Assembly (NCBI GenBank): GCA_012038135.1
Contig: JAAVJQ010000009.1
Span: 62,001 to 126,000, forward strand
DNA length: 64,000 bases
Source of the DNA: Salinimicrobium nanhaiense
GTDB taxonomy: Bacteria; Bacteroidota; Bacteroidia; Flavobacteriales; Flavobacteriaceae
Direction: 5' to 3'
Part shown: piece by piece, positions 25,940-35,837 of the stretch
Layout of the letters: the number at the start of each line of letters is the position of its first letter
Numbering within the stretch: the stretch's first letter is position 1
Program-made: the position numbers and the translations under genes
The notes under the pieces: generated by a model
Databases searched by the model: none
What the model was told of the DNA's origin: nothing
What the model saw: only the letters and a program-made list of their open reading frames with translations

Positions 25940-26482
25940 ATGTCCTCTCCCCTGCCTAATGAGACAATCTGGACCATTGGCCACTCTACCCGTTCCTTTG
26001 AGGAATTTCTTGAATTATTAACTATAAATGAAATTCAGGTGGTCGTAGATGTCCGAAAATTTCCCGGTTCCCGAAAATTTCCGCATTTCAGCAAAGAAAA
26101 TCTGGAAGTATCATTACCGCCTTCAGGAATTGAATACGAACATATGGAAGCCTTGGGCGGAAGGAGAAAAGCAAATAAAGATTCCAAAAATTCCGCCTGG
26201 CGACTTCCATCTTTTAGAGCTGATGCAGATTTTATGGAAACTGAAGAATTTGCCAAAGCAGCAAAAAAGCTGCAGGGATTAGCTGCTGAAAAAAGAGTTG
26301 CCTGTATGTGTTCAGAAGCTGTATGGTGGCGTTGCCATCGGGCTTTGATCTCAGATTACTTAAAGATAAGAGAATGGAAGGTGGAACATGTCATGGGAGC
26401 AGGCAGGACTACAGAGCACCCTTACACCAAACCCGCCAGAATAGTAAATGGAAAATTGTCTTATTCCAAAGAAGAAGATTAG
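25940..26482 (+). CDS. DUF488 family protein
   Basis: 180 residues, cytosolic. DUF488 signatures: IWTIGHSTRSFEEFLELL at the N-terminus, VVDVRKFPGSRKFPHF, the GGRR turn, and the Cys/Trp/His motif MCSEAVWWRCHRALISD near residues 119-135. The biochemical role of the family is unknown; the conserved Cys and Arg residues suggest a catalytic or ligand site. The first chromosomal-type gene right of the tRNA fragment; its stop abuts the convergent stress-protein gene. Confidence 0.85.
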   Translation: MSSPLPNETIWTIGHSTRSFEEFLELLTINEIQVVVDVRKFPGSRKFPHFSKENLEVSLPPSGIEYEHMEALGGRRKANKDSKNSAWRLPSFRADADFMETEEFAKAAKKLQGLAAEKRVACMCSEAVWWRCHRALISDYLKIREWKVEHVMGAGRTTEHPYTKPARIVNGKLSYSKEED

Positions 26483-27286
26483 CTATTTGTGAAGCACCAA
26501 AATAGGTAACTCATTAGCTACCTGGGAATACAAACCTTGCTTCGTATGTAAAAGTTCCCCGCAAATATTGATATTCCTGCCCAACAGCACGATCATATCG
26601 AATTGTTTTTGCAGCACCTTCAACTTAGGTATGGAAAAAGCTTCAGATTTTTCAAGCCTATTAATGCTTACCGGCCTGTTCGGGATCTCTTCTACAAGAT
26701 GATCATAAGAAACAGGATTTACCTGTACAGAATGTCCATTTTTCACTTCCACTACAGTTAGTGAAGCATTTTCGGCTATACCGGGTTGCTTTAACATCGA
26801 AAAATTATCCCGGTTTACTGCTATTCCGGAATCAATTGGGAAAATTATTCTATGAGGATCACGATACCTGGTATTTTCAGAAACCGCCAGAATATTGCAT
26901 TTGATCTTGGTGATCACTTCAAAGGTATGGTTGCCAATAATCGTATTGGGAGAATGTCCTTTATTGGCGGCACCCATAACTATGAGATCGATTTTCTTCT
27001 CCTCCACGAATTTTCGGGTAGCTCCTACGAGATTATCTTCAGAATAGATGATCGAAAATCTATGGTCGGGATTTTTGGTAATGGCTTTAAGTTCTGTCAC
27101 CCGCTGATTTAATTTGCCAAGCGCCAACTGCCGGGTGTGCTGACTCGCACTTTCAGGTTCATTGGGATGAAAAAGCCTTATGTTTAGCAAATGAAAGTGT
27201 ACAGGTATATCGCTTAAAAATTGCACAGCATAACTGCCGGCATTTTTAGCCACATCAGAAAGGTCTGTAAGCACTAGTACATTCAT
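26483..27286 (-). CDS. Universal stress protein, tandem UspA domains
   Basis: 267 residues from the ATG at 27286 (MNVLVLTDLSDVAKNAGSYA); an ATG six codons earlier is less family-like. The first UspA domain (1-140) has the nucleotide-binding loop VMGAANKGHSPNTIIGNHTF. The second (about 145-267) is degenerate, without an obvious G-x2-G-x9-G loop, as in many Bacteroidetes tandem Usp proteins. Its role is stress adaptation by ATP-dependent signalling, the partner being unknown. Convergent with the DUF488 gene. Confidence 0.85.
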   Translation of the reverse strand: MNVLVLTDLSDVAKNAGSYAVQFLSDIPVHFHLLNIRLFHPNEPESASQHTRQLALGKLNQRVTELKAITKNPDHRFSIIYSEDNLVGATRKFVEEKKIDLIVMGAANKGHSPNTIIGNHTFEVITKIKCNILAVSENTRYRDPHRIIFPIDSGIAVNRDNFSMLKQPGIAENASLTVVEVKNGHSVQVNPVSYDHLVEEIPNRPVSINRLEKSEAFSIPKLKVLQKQFDMIVLLGRNINICGELLHTKQGLYSQVANELPILVLHK

Positions 27287-27436
27287 AGCTTCATTTGAAC
27301 GCACAATACTAAAGCCATTATAATTACCGAAAAATGATTAAGATCACTTTATCCAATTTATTTCTCCGGCTAGGTTACGGCCGACTAATAAGAATTGGAT
27401 AACAAGATCTCTATTTGTGAAGTCGCAAAAAGTGCT

Positions 27437-28588
27437 TTAGCCGCTCTTCTTTGCCTGGAAAGGAGCCTGAAAGAATACTTTAAATAAGGTTCCTTCTCCC
27501 GGAGTGCTTTCCATCTTAATTCTCCCCTCCTGGCTCTCTATCATTCGTTTTACTATGTACAGCCCCATGCCTGTTCCTGCTATTTCCTGGTTAAGCCTGG
27601 AAGATTTTTTAAAGATGTCCCGCTGTTTTTCAGCAGGAATACCAATACCATTGTCTTCCACACAAAGAAACACGCGCCCCTGAAAACTTGTGATGGTCAT
27701 TTCAATTTTTGAGTCCTTGTTGGGATCACTGAATTTTATAGCGTTATGCAGAAGATTGTAAATTATACTCCTCAGGTTGTTTCGGGGGAAATTAATTTGA
27801 GCGGATTCAAAATTCCTGATAATTTTGATATTATGACTCACCAGCATCTCCTTTAAAGAATCAATCACACTTTCACAGATCTCCTGCAGGTCCATAATTG
27901 ACTTTTCCTGAGGTTTTTCCTCGTCCGGCTGACTCTCTTCTGTAAAATCTGTTACGAGATCCTTCATGGTATGTAAGCTCTTTTCAAGAGATTGCATCCA
28001 TTTTTCGAAATTTTCCCCGTCTTTTCTTTTATTCGCTTCTCTTAAACCGTTAAGCAATAGCATCATGGAGGAAATAGGCTGCCTAAGGTCATGAGAAAGA
28101 GCAAACATGAGCACTTCATGTTTCGCATTTAATCTCTCCAGTTCTTTCAGAGCATTGAACCTATAAGAAATATCCACAAAAGTAATGATCACTCCATTAA
28201 TACGGTCTTCTTCGACTTCGTTGTAAGGCTGAATGTTCATTTCATACCATTTCCCGTCGGTAGTTTGCACCTCCTTTTCAAGAACACGGCCTGTTTTGAT
28301 GACCTCCTTAATATTTTCTACCACAGTTGGATATTTAATATTATCCTTTACATCTTCAATACTCCTGTAAAGGTCATGATGAGACAGGGAGAATTGTTTC
28401 ATTGCGGGTGGTGTAAAAAGCCGAAGGATAAGATCTGCATCAACAAAAAGCTGCGGAATGATCGTATTCGAAAAATAATTAGCGAGATCAAATTCGAGAT
28501 TTCGCAGACGGCTCAGGTTGTTTCTGTTAATTTCTTTCATAGAATAATTGGGATGAAATTCAGAAAAAAATTTTTCTGCGGAAGCCAT
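27437..28588 (-). CDS. PAS-domain sensor histidine kinase
   Basis: 383 residues (or 367 from the internal ATG at Met17). No membrane segment, so cytosolic. A PAS domain (about 35-150, IPQLFVDADLILRLFTPP ... GVIITFVDIS) resembles the PAS of CheB/CheR-linked kinases; HisKA follows with phosphoacceptor LSHDLRQPISSM near 165-176, then HATPase with NLLHNAIKFSD (N box), DNGIGIP (G1) and GTGMGLYIVKRMIE (G2). No response regulator is adjacent: an orphan kinase. The signal is unknown. Confidence 0.9.
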   Translation of the reverse strand: MASAEKFFSEFHPNYSMKEINRNNLSRLRNLEFDLANYFSNTIIPQLFVDADLILRLFTPPAMKQFSLSHHDLYRSIEDVKDNIKYPTVVENIKEVIKTGRVLEKEVQTTDGKWYEMNIQPYNEVEEDRINGVIITFVDISYRFNALKELERLNAKHEVLMFALSHDLRQPISSMMLLLNGLREANKRKDGENFEKWMQSLEKSLHTMKDLVTDFTEESQPDEEKPQEKSIMDLQEICESVIDSLKEMLVSHNIKIIRNFESAQINFPRNNLRSIIYNLLHNAIKFSDPNKDSKIEMTITSFQGRVFLCVEDNGIGIPAEKQRDIFKKSSRLNQEIAGTGMGLYIVKRMIESQEGRIKMESTPGEGTLFKVFFQAPFQAKKSG

Positions 28589-28760
28589 CGCGATTTTAAG
28601 GTTGGTAAAGGTACTTTATTTAAAAGTAGTACAACCATTTTGTTTCCAACTCATTACTGCTGAGGCTTTTCCCCTAAAATTTACCACAGATTTCTCAATA
28701 CTTGTTTTTATTTTTCCTGGAGGGATCTCTTCTAATTATCATTGCGGTTTATGATAATTT

Positions 28761-28986
28761 ATCATTGTTGTCCGATTAAAAAAGGATAAATCCATGAAAA
28801 CCCTTGCTAATGCCGGTCAAAAACATTCTCCAACGATTTGAGGGGGTGGTTTTCCTTTTTATGATTATATTAATTTACCATAGGAAGTAATTTTTACAGT
28901 ATTGTCTTTCAGAATTTTATATAGCAGTCTTGGCTCTAGACTCTAGAAGCGGAGCGGTCCAGATTCTTTTATCGGACAACAATGAT
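28761..28986. mobile_element. MITE-like element, 226 bp
   Basis: Perfect 16-bp terminal inverted repeats, ATCATTGTTGTCCGAT at 28761-28776 and its complement at 28971-28986, directly flanked by a 5-bp duplication AATTT on both sides (28756-28760 and 28987-28991). There is no ORF inside. This is the structure of a non-autonomous miniature element moved by a transposase encoded elsewhere. It fills most of the 560-base gap between the kinase and the reductase gene. Confidence 0.75.
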
Positions 28987-29148
28987 AATTTATAGGTTTA
29001 AAGATGAGGTTTTGCCTTTAATATTTCTTCTGAACAATTCTGAAGCAGCATCAAAAATGACATTTTTGGCATCTAATTATTTTCAGGAAAAGGTCAGAAG
29101 GATTTTCTTATTCCGAAGCTACCTCGTATCTTCAGGGAAAACAGGAAA

Positions 29149-30081
29149 ATGAAAAAAATACCCTTAGGAAAAACAGATCTTCAAACTCCGCCCATCATCT
29201 TTGGAGGCAATGTTTTTGGCTGGACGCTCGACAAAACCGATTCTTTTAAATTGCTCGACAGGCTTCTGGAAAAAGGCTTCAATTTTATCGATACCGCCGA
29301 TTCCTACTCTCACTGGGCACCCGGCAACAGCGGCGGTGAAAGCGAAACCATCATTGGAAACTGGATGAAGGATCGCGGAGTAAGAGAACAGGTAACAATT
29401 GCTACTAAAGTAGGTTCCAACCCGGGGAAGGAAGGCAGGGACGTTTCGAAAAAATACATTTTAGAAGCTGCAGAAGATTCGCTGAGAAGGCTGAAGACTG
29501 ACAGTATTGACCTCTATTTCACCCATTGGGACAATGAAAATACACCTGTAGAAGAAACTCTGGAAGCTTATGAACAATTGCTGAAACAGGGAAAGATCAG
29601 GAATATTGGAGCCTCTAACCTCTCCCCTTCCCGAATTAGAGCATCAATGAAGGCTGCAGACGAGGGCCTGCCAAGGTATAAAGTGCTGCAACCTGAATAT
29701 AACCTGGTGGAAAGAGAAAAATTTGAAAAAGATTACCTGCCTCTGGTGGAGGAATATAACTTTGGTGTCACCCCCTATTTTTCCCTGGCCAGCGGCTTTC
29801 TCACAGGAAAATACCGTAAAGAAGAAGACCTCAAAGGAGATCGAAAAGAAATGGTAAAAAAATATTTCAACGAGAAAGGATTAAAGATTTTGAAAATACA
29901 GGATGAGATCGCCAGAGAACATGGAGTCTCAAATGCTGCAGTAGCACTGGCATGGCTTATGAAAAAACCCGGAATTACTGCCCCTATAGCAAGCGCTACA
30001 AAAGAGAGCCATTTAAAAGCTTTTGAGGAAGCAGTAGATCTTGAGCTTTCGCAAGAAGAAATGGAAAGATTTGAATTTTAA
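29149..30081 (+). CDS. Aldo/keto reductase
   Basis: 310 residues, NADPH-dependent (beta/alpha)8 barrel. Visible: KTDLQTPPIIFGGNVFGW, the catalytic-Tyr strand FIDTADSYSHWAPGNSGGES (Asp and Tyr), DSIDLYFTHWDNENTPVEET with the active-site His, KIRNIGASN, and the C-terminal cofactor region APIASATKESHLKAFEEAVD. Close to the YajO/Tas-like subgroup. The substrate is not predictable. Single gene, convergent with the next. Confidence 0.9.
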   Translation: MKKIPLGKTDLQTPPIIFGGNVFGWTLDKTDSFKLLDRLLEKGFNFIDTADSYSHWAPGNSGGESETIIGNWMKDRGVREQVTIATKVGSNPGKEGRDVSKKYILEAAEDSLRRLKTDSIDLYFTHWDNENTPVEETLEAYEQLLKQGKIRNIGASNLSPSRIRASMKAADEGLPRYKVLQPEYNLVEREKFEKDYLPLVEEYNFGVTPYFSLASGFLTGKYRKEEDLKGDRKEMVKKYFNEKGLKILKIQDEIAREHGVSNAAVALAWLMKKPGITAPIASATKESHLKAFEEAVDLELSQEEMERFEF

Positions 30082-30143
30082 AGCAAACCAGAATTCTTCC
30101 CTGGCGAGACAAAGAGAAACTGCTCCCTGAAAGCGAAAAACCT

Positions 30144-30776
30144 TTAGCTGATCGTTACCAGCCCATTAATGAGCTGCTGACTTGCCTCATGATACTCTTC
30201 AAGAAGATTTTGAGAAGTAAAAGTGATGAACTGTACTGTTCCGGATGAATTGGAATAGAAGTACCCCAAGTAAGCGATCTTCATTCCATCCATGGTGCCA
30301 TTCAATTGCAGGAAAAGTACTTTCTGCCCATTTACGTTTCGAAATTCCTGTTTCACTACATGGATATCCGGTGCTATTTGTCGGGCATTGTTTAAAGCAA
30401 TATTCTTCATTGTTTCCAAAGGTACTTCGATCTTTTCGGTGATGATCACCCCGTATAGGTCTTCTCCTTTTAAGGTCACCTCATATTCGGCATCGGGATT
30501 ATCTGTAGGAGCTCCAAAAGACCATAGCTTTGGATCCAGCCAAAAGCCGACTCCAATTCTTTTGCTTTTCAGAAGAAAAGAAGCACTATCACTTTTAGAG
30601 AATTCTTCGGGATTGGTAGGGATAGTGACTGCAGCAGCCTCTTCTTCGTTGACATAGGCGTAGGTGCCATCGCTGTTAAGGACTACTTCCTGGCCTGTAT
30701 CTGTAATTGCACGGGTTTGAGCAGACAGGCAAAAATTGACGCCAAGGAATAAAAATACCAGGTAAAAAGTTTTCAT
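30144..30776 (-). CDS. Secreted protein of unknown function
   Basis: 210 residues with a signal peptide (about 1-19, CLSAQ). After it comes a short repeat-like motif TDTGQEVVLNSDGTYAYV, found at the start of various Bacteroidetes periplasmic proteins. The remainder (about 55-210) is a mixed alpha/beta domain with no motif I recognise. Convergent with the reductase gene and 80 bases downstream of hisS on the same strand. Confidence 0.6.
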   Translation of the reverse strand: MKTFYLVFLFLGVNFCLSAQTRAITDTGQEVVLNSDGTYAYVNEEEAAAVTIPTNPEEFSKSDSASFLLKSKRIGVGFWLDPKLWSFGAPTDNPDAEYEVTLKGEDLYGVIITEKIEVPLETMKNIALNNARQIAPDIHVVKQEFRNVNGQKVLFLQLNGTMDGMKIAYLGYFYSNSSGTVQFITFTSQNLLEEYHEASQQLINGLVTIS

Positions 30777-30855
30777 AGTTGATGATGGTTAGAATTACTA
30801 AATTAACATAATTTTAATAATTCACAACCCTTTTTGAAGAAGAAGATGCTCTCTT

Positions 30856-32226
30856 TTAGACCAGCCTGTTTTTAAGTTCCTGAAGGCTCACTGAAGCTTG
30901 TTCCCCGCTCTTCATATTCTTTAGCGTAAACTTCTTACTTTCTTTTTCTTCGGCTCCGGCAAGGATCACAAATGGAATTTCCCGCTTGTTAGCGTGGTTC
31001 ATCTGTTTTTTCATTTTAGCCTCATCGGGATAAAGTTCTGCAGCAACTCCGGCGGACCGTAATTCTTTAATGGCTCTAAGACAGTAAAGGCTTTCCTGCT
31101 CTCCAAAATTGATAAACAGAGCCTTAATATTACCCGAAACAGTTTCGGGGAAAAGATCAAGTTCTTCCAGCACGAGGTAGATCCTGTCCAATCCAAAGGA
31201 AATTCCCACTCCGCTTACGCCACTCATTCCAAAAATTCCGGTGAGGTCGTCATACCTTCCTCCGCCGCCAATAGAACCCATAGCCACTCCTTTTGGGGCT
31301 GCGACCTCAAAAATGGCTCCGGTGTAATAGTTTAGTCCGCGGGCGAGAGTCACATCCAGGTCGAGAGTGGCGGTATTTAGCTTCAGCTCCTCGATGGCGC
31401 TGTTGATGAATTCCAATTCCTCAATACCTTTACGGCCAACTTCTGAAGGCTCTAAAATGTCTTTTAGCACCTCAATTTTTTCTGAAAAAGTTCCTTTAAG
31501 TCCAAAGACCTTCTGAATCTTCTCTATAGCTTCCGAAGAAATTCCTTTCTCCTGCATCTCCTTCTTTACGCCATCTTCCCCTATTTTATCAAGTTTATCC
31601 AGGGCAACCGTGAAATCAATAAGCTTATCTGATTCTCCGATAACCTCAGCAAACCCCGAAAGCACTTTTCTATTGTTGATCTTGATGGTCACACCATTTA
31701 AACCCAATGCGGTAAAAACCGCATCATATAGTTGAACGAATTCCACTTCCTGCCAAAGGCTGTCGCTGCCCACAACATCGGCATCGCACTGAAAGAATTC
31801 TCTAAAACGCCCTTTTTGAGGCCTGTCTGCCCGCCATACAGGCTGGATCTGGTACCGCTTGAAAGGAAATTCTATCTCATTCCTGTGTTGCACAACGTAT
31901 CGTGCAAATGGCACAGTAAGATCATAACGCAGGGCTTTTTCACTTATAGAAGAAGTAAGTTTTGTGCTATCTCTTTCAGAATAAGCCTGTTCATTGGCCT
32001 TCTGTAAAAAATCTCCCGAATTAAGGATCTTGAATATAAGCCTGTCCCCTTCCTCCCCATACTTCCCCATAAGGGTATCACTGTTTTCAAAACTCGGAGT
32101 TTCAATAGGCTGAAATCCGAATTTTTCAAACTGCTCCCTTATGTTGCTGATGATATGATTTCTTTTCGCCACTTCGGCCGGAGAGAAATCCCGGGTACCC
32201 TTGGGAATGGAAGGTTTTTGTGCCAT
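30856..32226 (-). CDS. hisS: Histidyl-tRNA synthetase
   Basis: 456 residues from the ATG at 32226 ([18 protein letters not shown]); an upstream ATG adds nine unsupported residues. Class II synthetase: GTRDF start, motif 2 in [32 protein letters not shown], the HisA motif [15 protein letters not shown], motif 3 [16 protein letters not shown], and a C-terminal anticodon-binding domain (about 360-456). Essential. No amidase or other his genes adjacent. Confidence 0.97.
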   Translation of the reverse strand: MAQKPSIPKGTRDFSPAEVAKRNHIISNIREQFEKFGFQPIETPSFENSDTLMGKYGEEGDRLIFKILNSGDFLQKANEQAYSERDSTKLTSSISEKALRYDLTVPFARYVVQHRNEIEFPFKRYQIQPVWRADRPQKGRFREFFQCDADVVGSDSLWQEVEFVQLYDAVFTALGLNGVTIKINNRKVLSGFAEVIGESDKLIDFTVALDKLDKIGEDGVKKEMQEKGISSEAIEKIQKVFGLKGTFSEKIEVLKDILEPSEVGRKGIEELEFINSAIEELKLNTATLDLDVTLARGLNYYTGAIFEVAAPKGVAMGSIGGGGRYDDLTGIFGMSGVSGVGISFGLDRIYLVLEELDLFPETVSGNIKALFINFGEQESLYCLRAIKELRSAGVAAELYPDEAKMKKQMNHANKREIPFVILAGAEEKESKKFTLKNMKSGEQASVSLQELKNRLV

Positions 32227-32352
32227 TTTTGGAACTTTTTCTTTAGATCGCAAATATCTGAAAAATTAAAAGAACCCCTGCAATGGGATGAGATGCCAAT
32301 TTTTTGTAACAACCATTGAGCAAATGCGTCTAACCCTAAATGAAACCCTCTA

Positions 32353-33591
32353 ATGTTTCCACTTTTTAAAGAAAATGTGCGCATTGCCTTCTTCTCAATA
32401 AGAAGCCAGGTGTTACGTACCGTGCTTACGGTGATGATCATCGCCATTGGGATCACCGCCCTGGTGGGTATTTTAAGCGCTATAGCTGCACTTGAAAATA
32501 CGATTACGACCGACTTTGCATCTATGGGCGCCAATACGTTTAACCTGCAGCGATATGATTCGCAGATAAGAGTAAATGGCGGGCAGCGTGAAAAGGTGAA
32601 TCCAATAATTGGCTACAGGGAAGTGAAGGCTTTTAAAGAGAGTTATGAGTTTCCCCAGACCACAGTTGCAATTTCCTTTACCGGCACCTCGGGGGCAGAG
32701 ATCAAGCATGAAAGTGAGAAAACAGATCCCGAGGCGAGCGTACTGGGAGTAAACGAAAATTACATTTCGAATTCGGGACTTAATGTGGAAAAGGGCAGGG
32801 ATTTCAGCATTTTTGATATTGAGAACAATAATAATGTTGCTATTGTAGGGGCAGATATCACTAACGGATTACTGGAGGGGCAGGATCCTCTTGATAAGGT
32901 CATCTCGGTTAGGGGAGTGAAATTTAGAATTATCGGAACCCTGGAATCCAAAGGTTCCACTTTTGGAAATAACCAGGATCTTAGGGTGCTTATACCTATT
33001 CAGGTGGCGAGGTCAATTTTCACTCAACCCCAGATCAACTACAATATAAGTGTAAGAGTAGCAGATAAGGAATTGTTGGTAGGTGCCCAGGATGATGCTA
33101 TAATGACCTTCAGGAACATTCGCGGCTTAAGCCCTGTACAAGAAAATAACTTTGGTCTTGCAAAAAGTGATGATCTCATCAACCGTATCTTTTCCATCAC
33201 CCAATATCTCAACATTGCGGCATGGGTGATCTCTATAATTACCATTTTTGGATCTTCCATAGCTTTAATGAACATCATGCTGGTTTCTGTGAGTGAACGC
33301 ACCCGGGAAATTGGGGTTAGAAAAGCCCTTGGAGCCAAGAAAAATACTATTGCCATGCAGTTCTTCATGGAGACCCTCATTATTGGGCAACTCGGCGGTC
33401 TGTTAGGGATCTTCTTCGGAGTGCTGATTGGCTTCGGAGTATCTAAAGCTGTTGGTTTCGACTTTACCACTCCCTGGATGGCGGTGCTTTGGGCAACAGC
33501 GATCACGCTCGTAGTAGCTGTCCTCGCCGGAAGTTATCCAGCCGCAAAAGCAGCCAAGCAAGATCCTATTGAGTCGTTGAGATACGAATAA
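32353..33591 (+). CDS. MacB/FtsX-type ABC transporter permease
   Basis: 412 residues. An N-terminal membrane helix (about 21-46, TVLTVMIIAIGITALVGILS) and a large periplasmic MacB-like domain (about 50-280) with GVNENYISNSGLNVEKGRDF precede three C-terminal helices of the FtsX domain (280-405) with the diagnostic VSERTREIGVRKALGAKK. It exports peptides or drives lipoprotein/cell-wall tasks together with an ATPase that is not in the window. Divergent from hisS. Confidence 0.92.
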   Translation: MFPLFKENVRIAFFSIRSQVLRTVLTVMIIAIGITALVGILSAIAALENTITTDFASMGANTFNLQRYDSQIRVNGGQREKVNPIIGYREVKAFKESYEFPQTTVAISFTGTSGAEIKHESEKTDPEASVLGVNENYISNSGLNVEKGRDFSIFDIENNNNVAIVGADITNGLLEGQDPLDKVISVRGVKFRIIGTLESKGSTFGNNQDLRVLIPIQVARSIFTQPQINYNISVRVADKELLVGAQDDAIMTFRNIRGLSPVQENNFGLAKSDDLINRIFSITQYLNIAAWVISIITIFGSSIALMNIMLVSVSERTREIGVRKALGAKKNTIAMQFFMETLIIGQLGGLLGIFFGVLIGFGVSKAVGFDFTTPWMAVLWATAITLVVAVLAGSYPAAKAAKQDPIESLRYE

Positions 33592-33735
33592 AGGATTCAA
33601 AATTCAAAATTCAGGGTTCAATATTAGAAGTTACGGGTTGCCGGTTGCGGGTTTGGAAGTTTGTGGATTCCATATAGAGCTGAATAACCGAAATATCTAC
33701 TGCACTGCTCACTGCCTACTATTTACTGCCTACTG

Positions 33736-34130
33736 ATATGTCGCTCCGCTGGAGCTCACATAAATATCCGATATTTTCTGCTATAAATATATCGCCTCTC
33801 AGAGGCTCATTCTTTAATTACCATAGTGATTATCAAATTGAATTGCCTCCGGCTAAAGCCGGAGGTACAGGTATTTTTTCATCGGGGGCTTTAAGCGAAA
33901 TCCTGAAATTGCAATGTACCGGCAGATATTTGCAAGGATATATCAGGGGCACCAATAGCTCCGGAAGGAGCGACATATTTATAGAAGCTGAATTATATGC
34001 CGTTCAAAGAGCTCCGGAAGGAGCGACATGTTTATAGAAGGAGATTTTCTTAAGCAATTGAGCTCCGGAAGGAGCGATATATTTATAGAAATATTCACAA
34101 ATAGGAAAGAGAGCTCCGGAGGAGCGACAT
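33736..34130. repeat. REP-like palindromic repeat array
   Basis: Four forward units of AGCTCCGGAAGGAGCGACAT plus an ATTTATAGAA tail at 33957-33986, 34010-34039, 34061-34090 and 34112-34130 (truncated). Period 53, 51, 51 bases. One reversed unit is at 33736-33758, a diverged unit at 33783-33808, and a related strong hairpin CCTCCGGCTAAAGCCGGAGG at 33846-33865. It fills the 640-base gap before ndk. No protein is encoded. Confidence 0.85.
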
Positions 34131-34181
34131 AATCCGCTTGGCTTAAGAACCATTCGTGTATTAGTGGCAGAAACACACCAC

Positions 34182-34211
34182 AAAAAAAACCACCCATAAA
34201 AGGTGGTTTTT
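34182..34211 (-). terminator. ndk terminator
   Basis: AAAAACCACC / GGTGGTTTTT stem with A/T runs, 23 bases past the ndk stop. Confidence 0.75.
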
Positions 34212-34233
34212 GGAAAGTATTTTCTATAAAACC

Positions 34234-34653
34234 TTAGAACATCTCTCTTCCTGAGAAATGGAATGCTCCTTCGATCTTTGCATTTTCGTCGCTATCACTT
34301 CCATGAACAGCATTTTCACCTACAGAAGTCGCAAATTTCTTTCTGATAGTTCCTTCAGCAGCGTCTTCAGGATTTGTAGCTCCAATTAGCGTTCTAAAAT
34401 CTTCAACTGCATTTTCTTTTTCAAGGATAGCAGCAACTATAGGTCCGCGGCTCATGAATTCAACAAGTTCCCCATAAAAAGGACGCTCGGCGTGTACTTC
34501 ATAGAATTTCTCGGCATCTCGACGTGTCATTTGCGTAAGCTTCATCGCAACAATTCTAAATCCTGAAGCAGTGATCTGCTCTAAAATAGCGCCAATGTGT
34601 CCGTTTTCAACTGCATCGGGCTTAATCATGGTGAAAGTTCTGTTTCCTGCCAT
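34234..34653 (-). CDS. ndk: Nucleoside diphosphate kinase
   Basis: 139 residues from the ATG at 34653 ([20 protein letters not shown]); 12 upstream codons lack family likeness. Transfers phosphate between nucleoside tri- and diphosphates through a phospho-His, seen in [15 protein letters not shown] near residue 116 (His before Gly-Ser-Asp). Full length for the family. A REP-like array lies downstream. Confidence 0.96.
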   Translation of the reverse strand: MAGNRTFTMIKPDAVENGHIGAILEQITASGFRIVAMKLTQMTRRDAEKFYEVHAERPFYGELVEFMSRGPIVAAILEKENAVEDFRTLIGATNPEDAAEGTIRKKFATSVGENAVHGSDSDENAKIEGAFHFSGREMF

Positions 34654-34806
34654 TACATCAATTTTTAATTTGGCTGCAAAAATAGTCAAAACAATCCCAT
34701 TTCCAAGCCTGTAGCGTTTCTTTATGGCTTCCGAAGCTATAAAAGCACAGCAAAAATGTCTTTTCCGGAACTGCAGTTAAGGTTTCCTCAAGTATGAAAT
34801 TATCAA

Positions 34807-34814
34807 TATCTTCG
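34807..34814 (+). promoter_or_regulatory. Flavobacterial -7-like box before the DHH gene
   Basis: TATCTTCG, one mismatch from TAnnTTTG, seven bases before the ATG at 34821. Its position inside the first codons of the longer frame supports the shorter start. Confidence 0.4.
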
Positions 34815-34820
34815 CCTCAT

Positions 34821-35837
34821 ATGACAAATGAAGAAATCTCGAAGGTAAAGGAGCTACTCAAGCCGTCGAAGAAGATCGTAATTGTACCGCATAAAGGTCC
34901 CGATGGAGATGCCATGGGTTCTACCCTGGCACTAAAGATCCTCCTGGAGGAACAGGGACATTTTGTGCACCTTATTGCACCCAATGAATACCCCGACTTC
35001 CTGAAATGGATGCCTTACCAGGAGGAAGTTCTTATATATGACAAGGAACCTCAAAAATGTGATACTATCATTGCTGAAGCCGAAGTGATCTTCACCCTTG
35101 ATTTCAACCATCTCTCCCGCGCAGGAGAAATGTATAAGCCGCTGGAAGCCGCAAAGGCCAAATTCATCATGATTGACCATCACCAGCAGCCGGATGATTA
35201 TGCCGAGATCACCTACAGCGATGTGACTATGTGTTCCACCTGCCAAATGGTGTATCATTTCATCGTCAACATTGGACTAAAGGAAAAAATAACGCCCCAG
35301 ATCGCTACCTGTCTTTATACCGGGATCATGACAGATACCGGATCCTTCAGGTACCGCTCCACCACCAGCCTTACTCATCGGGTGATATCAGATCTCATCG
35401 ATAAGGGTGCAGACAATACTACTATCCATGAAAATGTTTTCGACACCAGCTCTTACGGGCAGTTACAACTGTTAGGATGTGCACTCCAGAATTTAAAGAT
35501 CGTAGAAGGTCTTAGAACTGCATATATCACCCTTTCACAGGAAGAACTGGACAGGCATAACTTCAAAAAAGGGGATACAGAGGGCTTTGTAAACTACGGA
35601 CTTTCTCTCCAGGGAATTGTTTTGGCTGCCATTTTTATTGAAAATGAAGCAGAAAAGATCGTGAAGATCTCCCTGCGCTCAAAAGGTACATTTTCTGTGA
35701 ATGATTTTGCCAGGCGGTATTTCAGCGGAGGCGGCCATATCAATGCCGCGGGAGGAAAAAGTGATCTCTCTCTGCAAGAGACAGTTGAAAAATTTATTAG
35801 TATCTTGCCCCACTATAAAACAAGTCTGGCAATATGA
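34821..35837 (+). CDS. DHH phosphoesterase (NrnA/oligoribonuclease-like)
   Basis: 338 residues from the ATG at 34821 (MTNEEISKVKELLKPSKKIV); an ATG at 34794 is possible. DHH motif FTLDFNHLSR and MIDHHQQPDDY, catalytic HKGPDGDAMGS at the front, and the C-terminal DHHA1 domain ending FSGGGHINAAGGKS, as in NrnA-type enzymes that degrade nano-RNA, pAp or cyclic-dinucleotide products. The last four bases overlap the gldI start (ATGA), so both are co-translated, a conserved pairing in gliding Bacteroidetes. Confidence 0.9.
   Translation: MTNEEISKVKELLKPSKKIVIVPHKGPDGDAMGSTLALKILLEEQGHFVHLIAPNEYPDFLKWMPYQEEVLIYDKEPQKCDTIIAEAEVIFTLDFNHLSRAGEMYKPLEAAKAKFIMIDHHQQPDDYAEITYSDVTMCSTCQMVYHFIVNIGLKEKITPQIATCLYTGIMTDTGSFRYRSTTSLTHRVISDLIDKGADNTTIHENVFDTSSYGQLQLLGCALQNLKIVEGLRTAYITLSQEELDRHNFKKGDTEGFVNYGLSLQGIVLAAIFIENEAEKIVKISLRSKGTFSVNDFARRYFSGGGHINAAGGKSDLSLQETVEKFISILPHYKTSLAI

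Noticed and set aside
33736-34130. CRISPR-like array at the REP-type repeats
   Set aside because: Spacing is near-regular, but the intervals share similarity, one unit is inverted, the units are palindromic and no cas genes are near.
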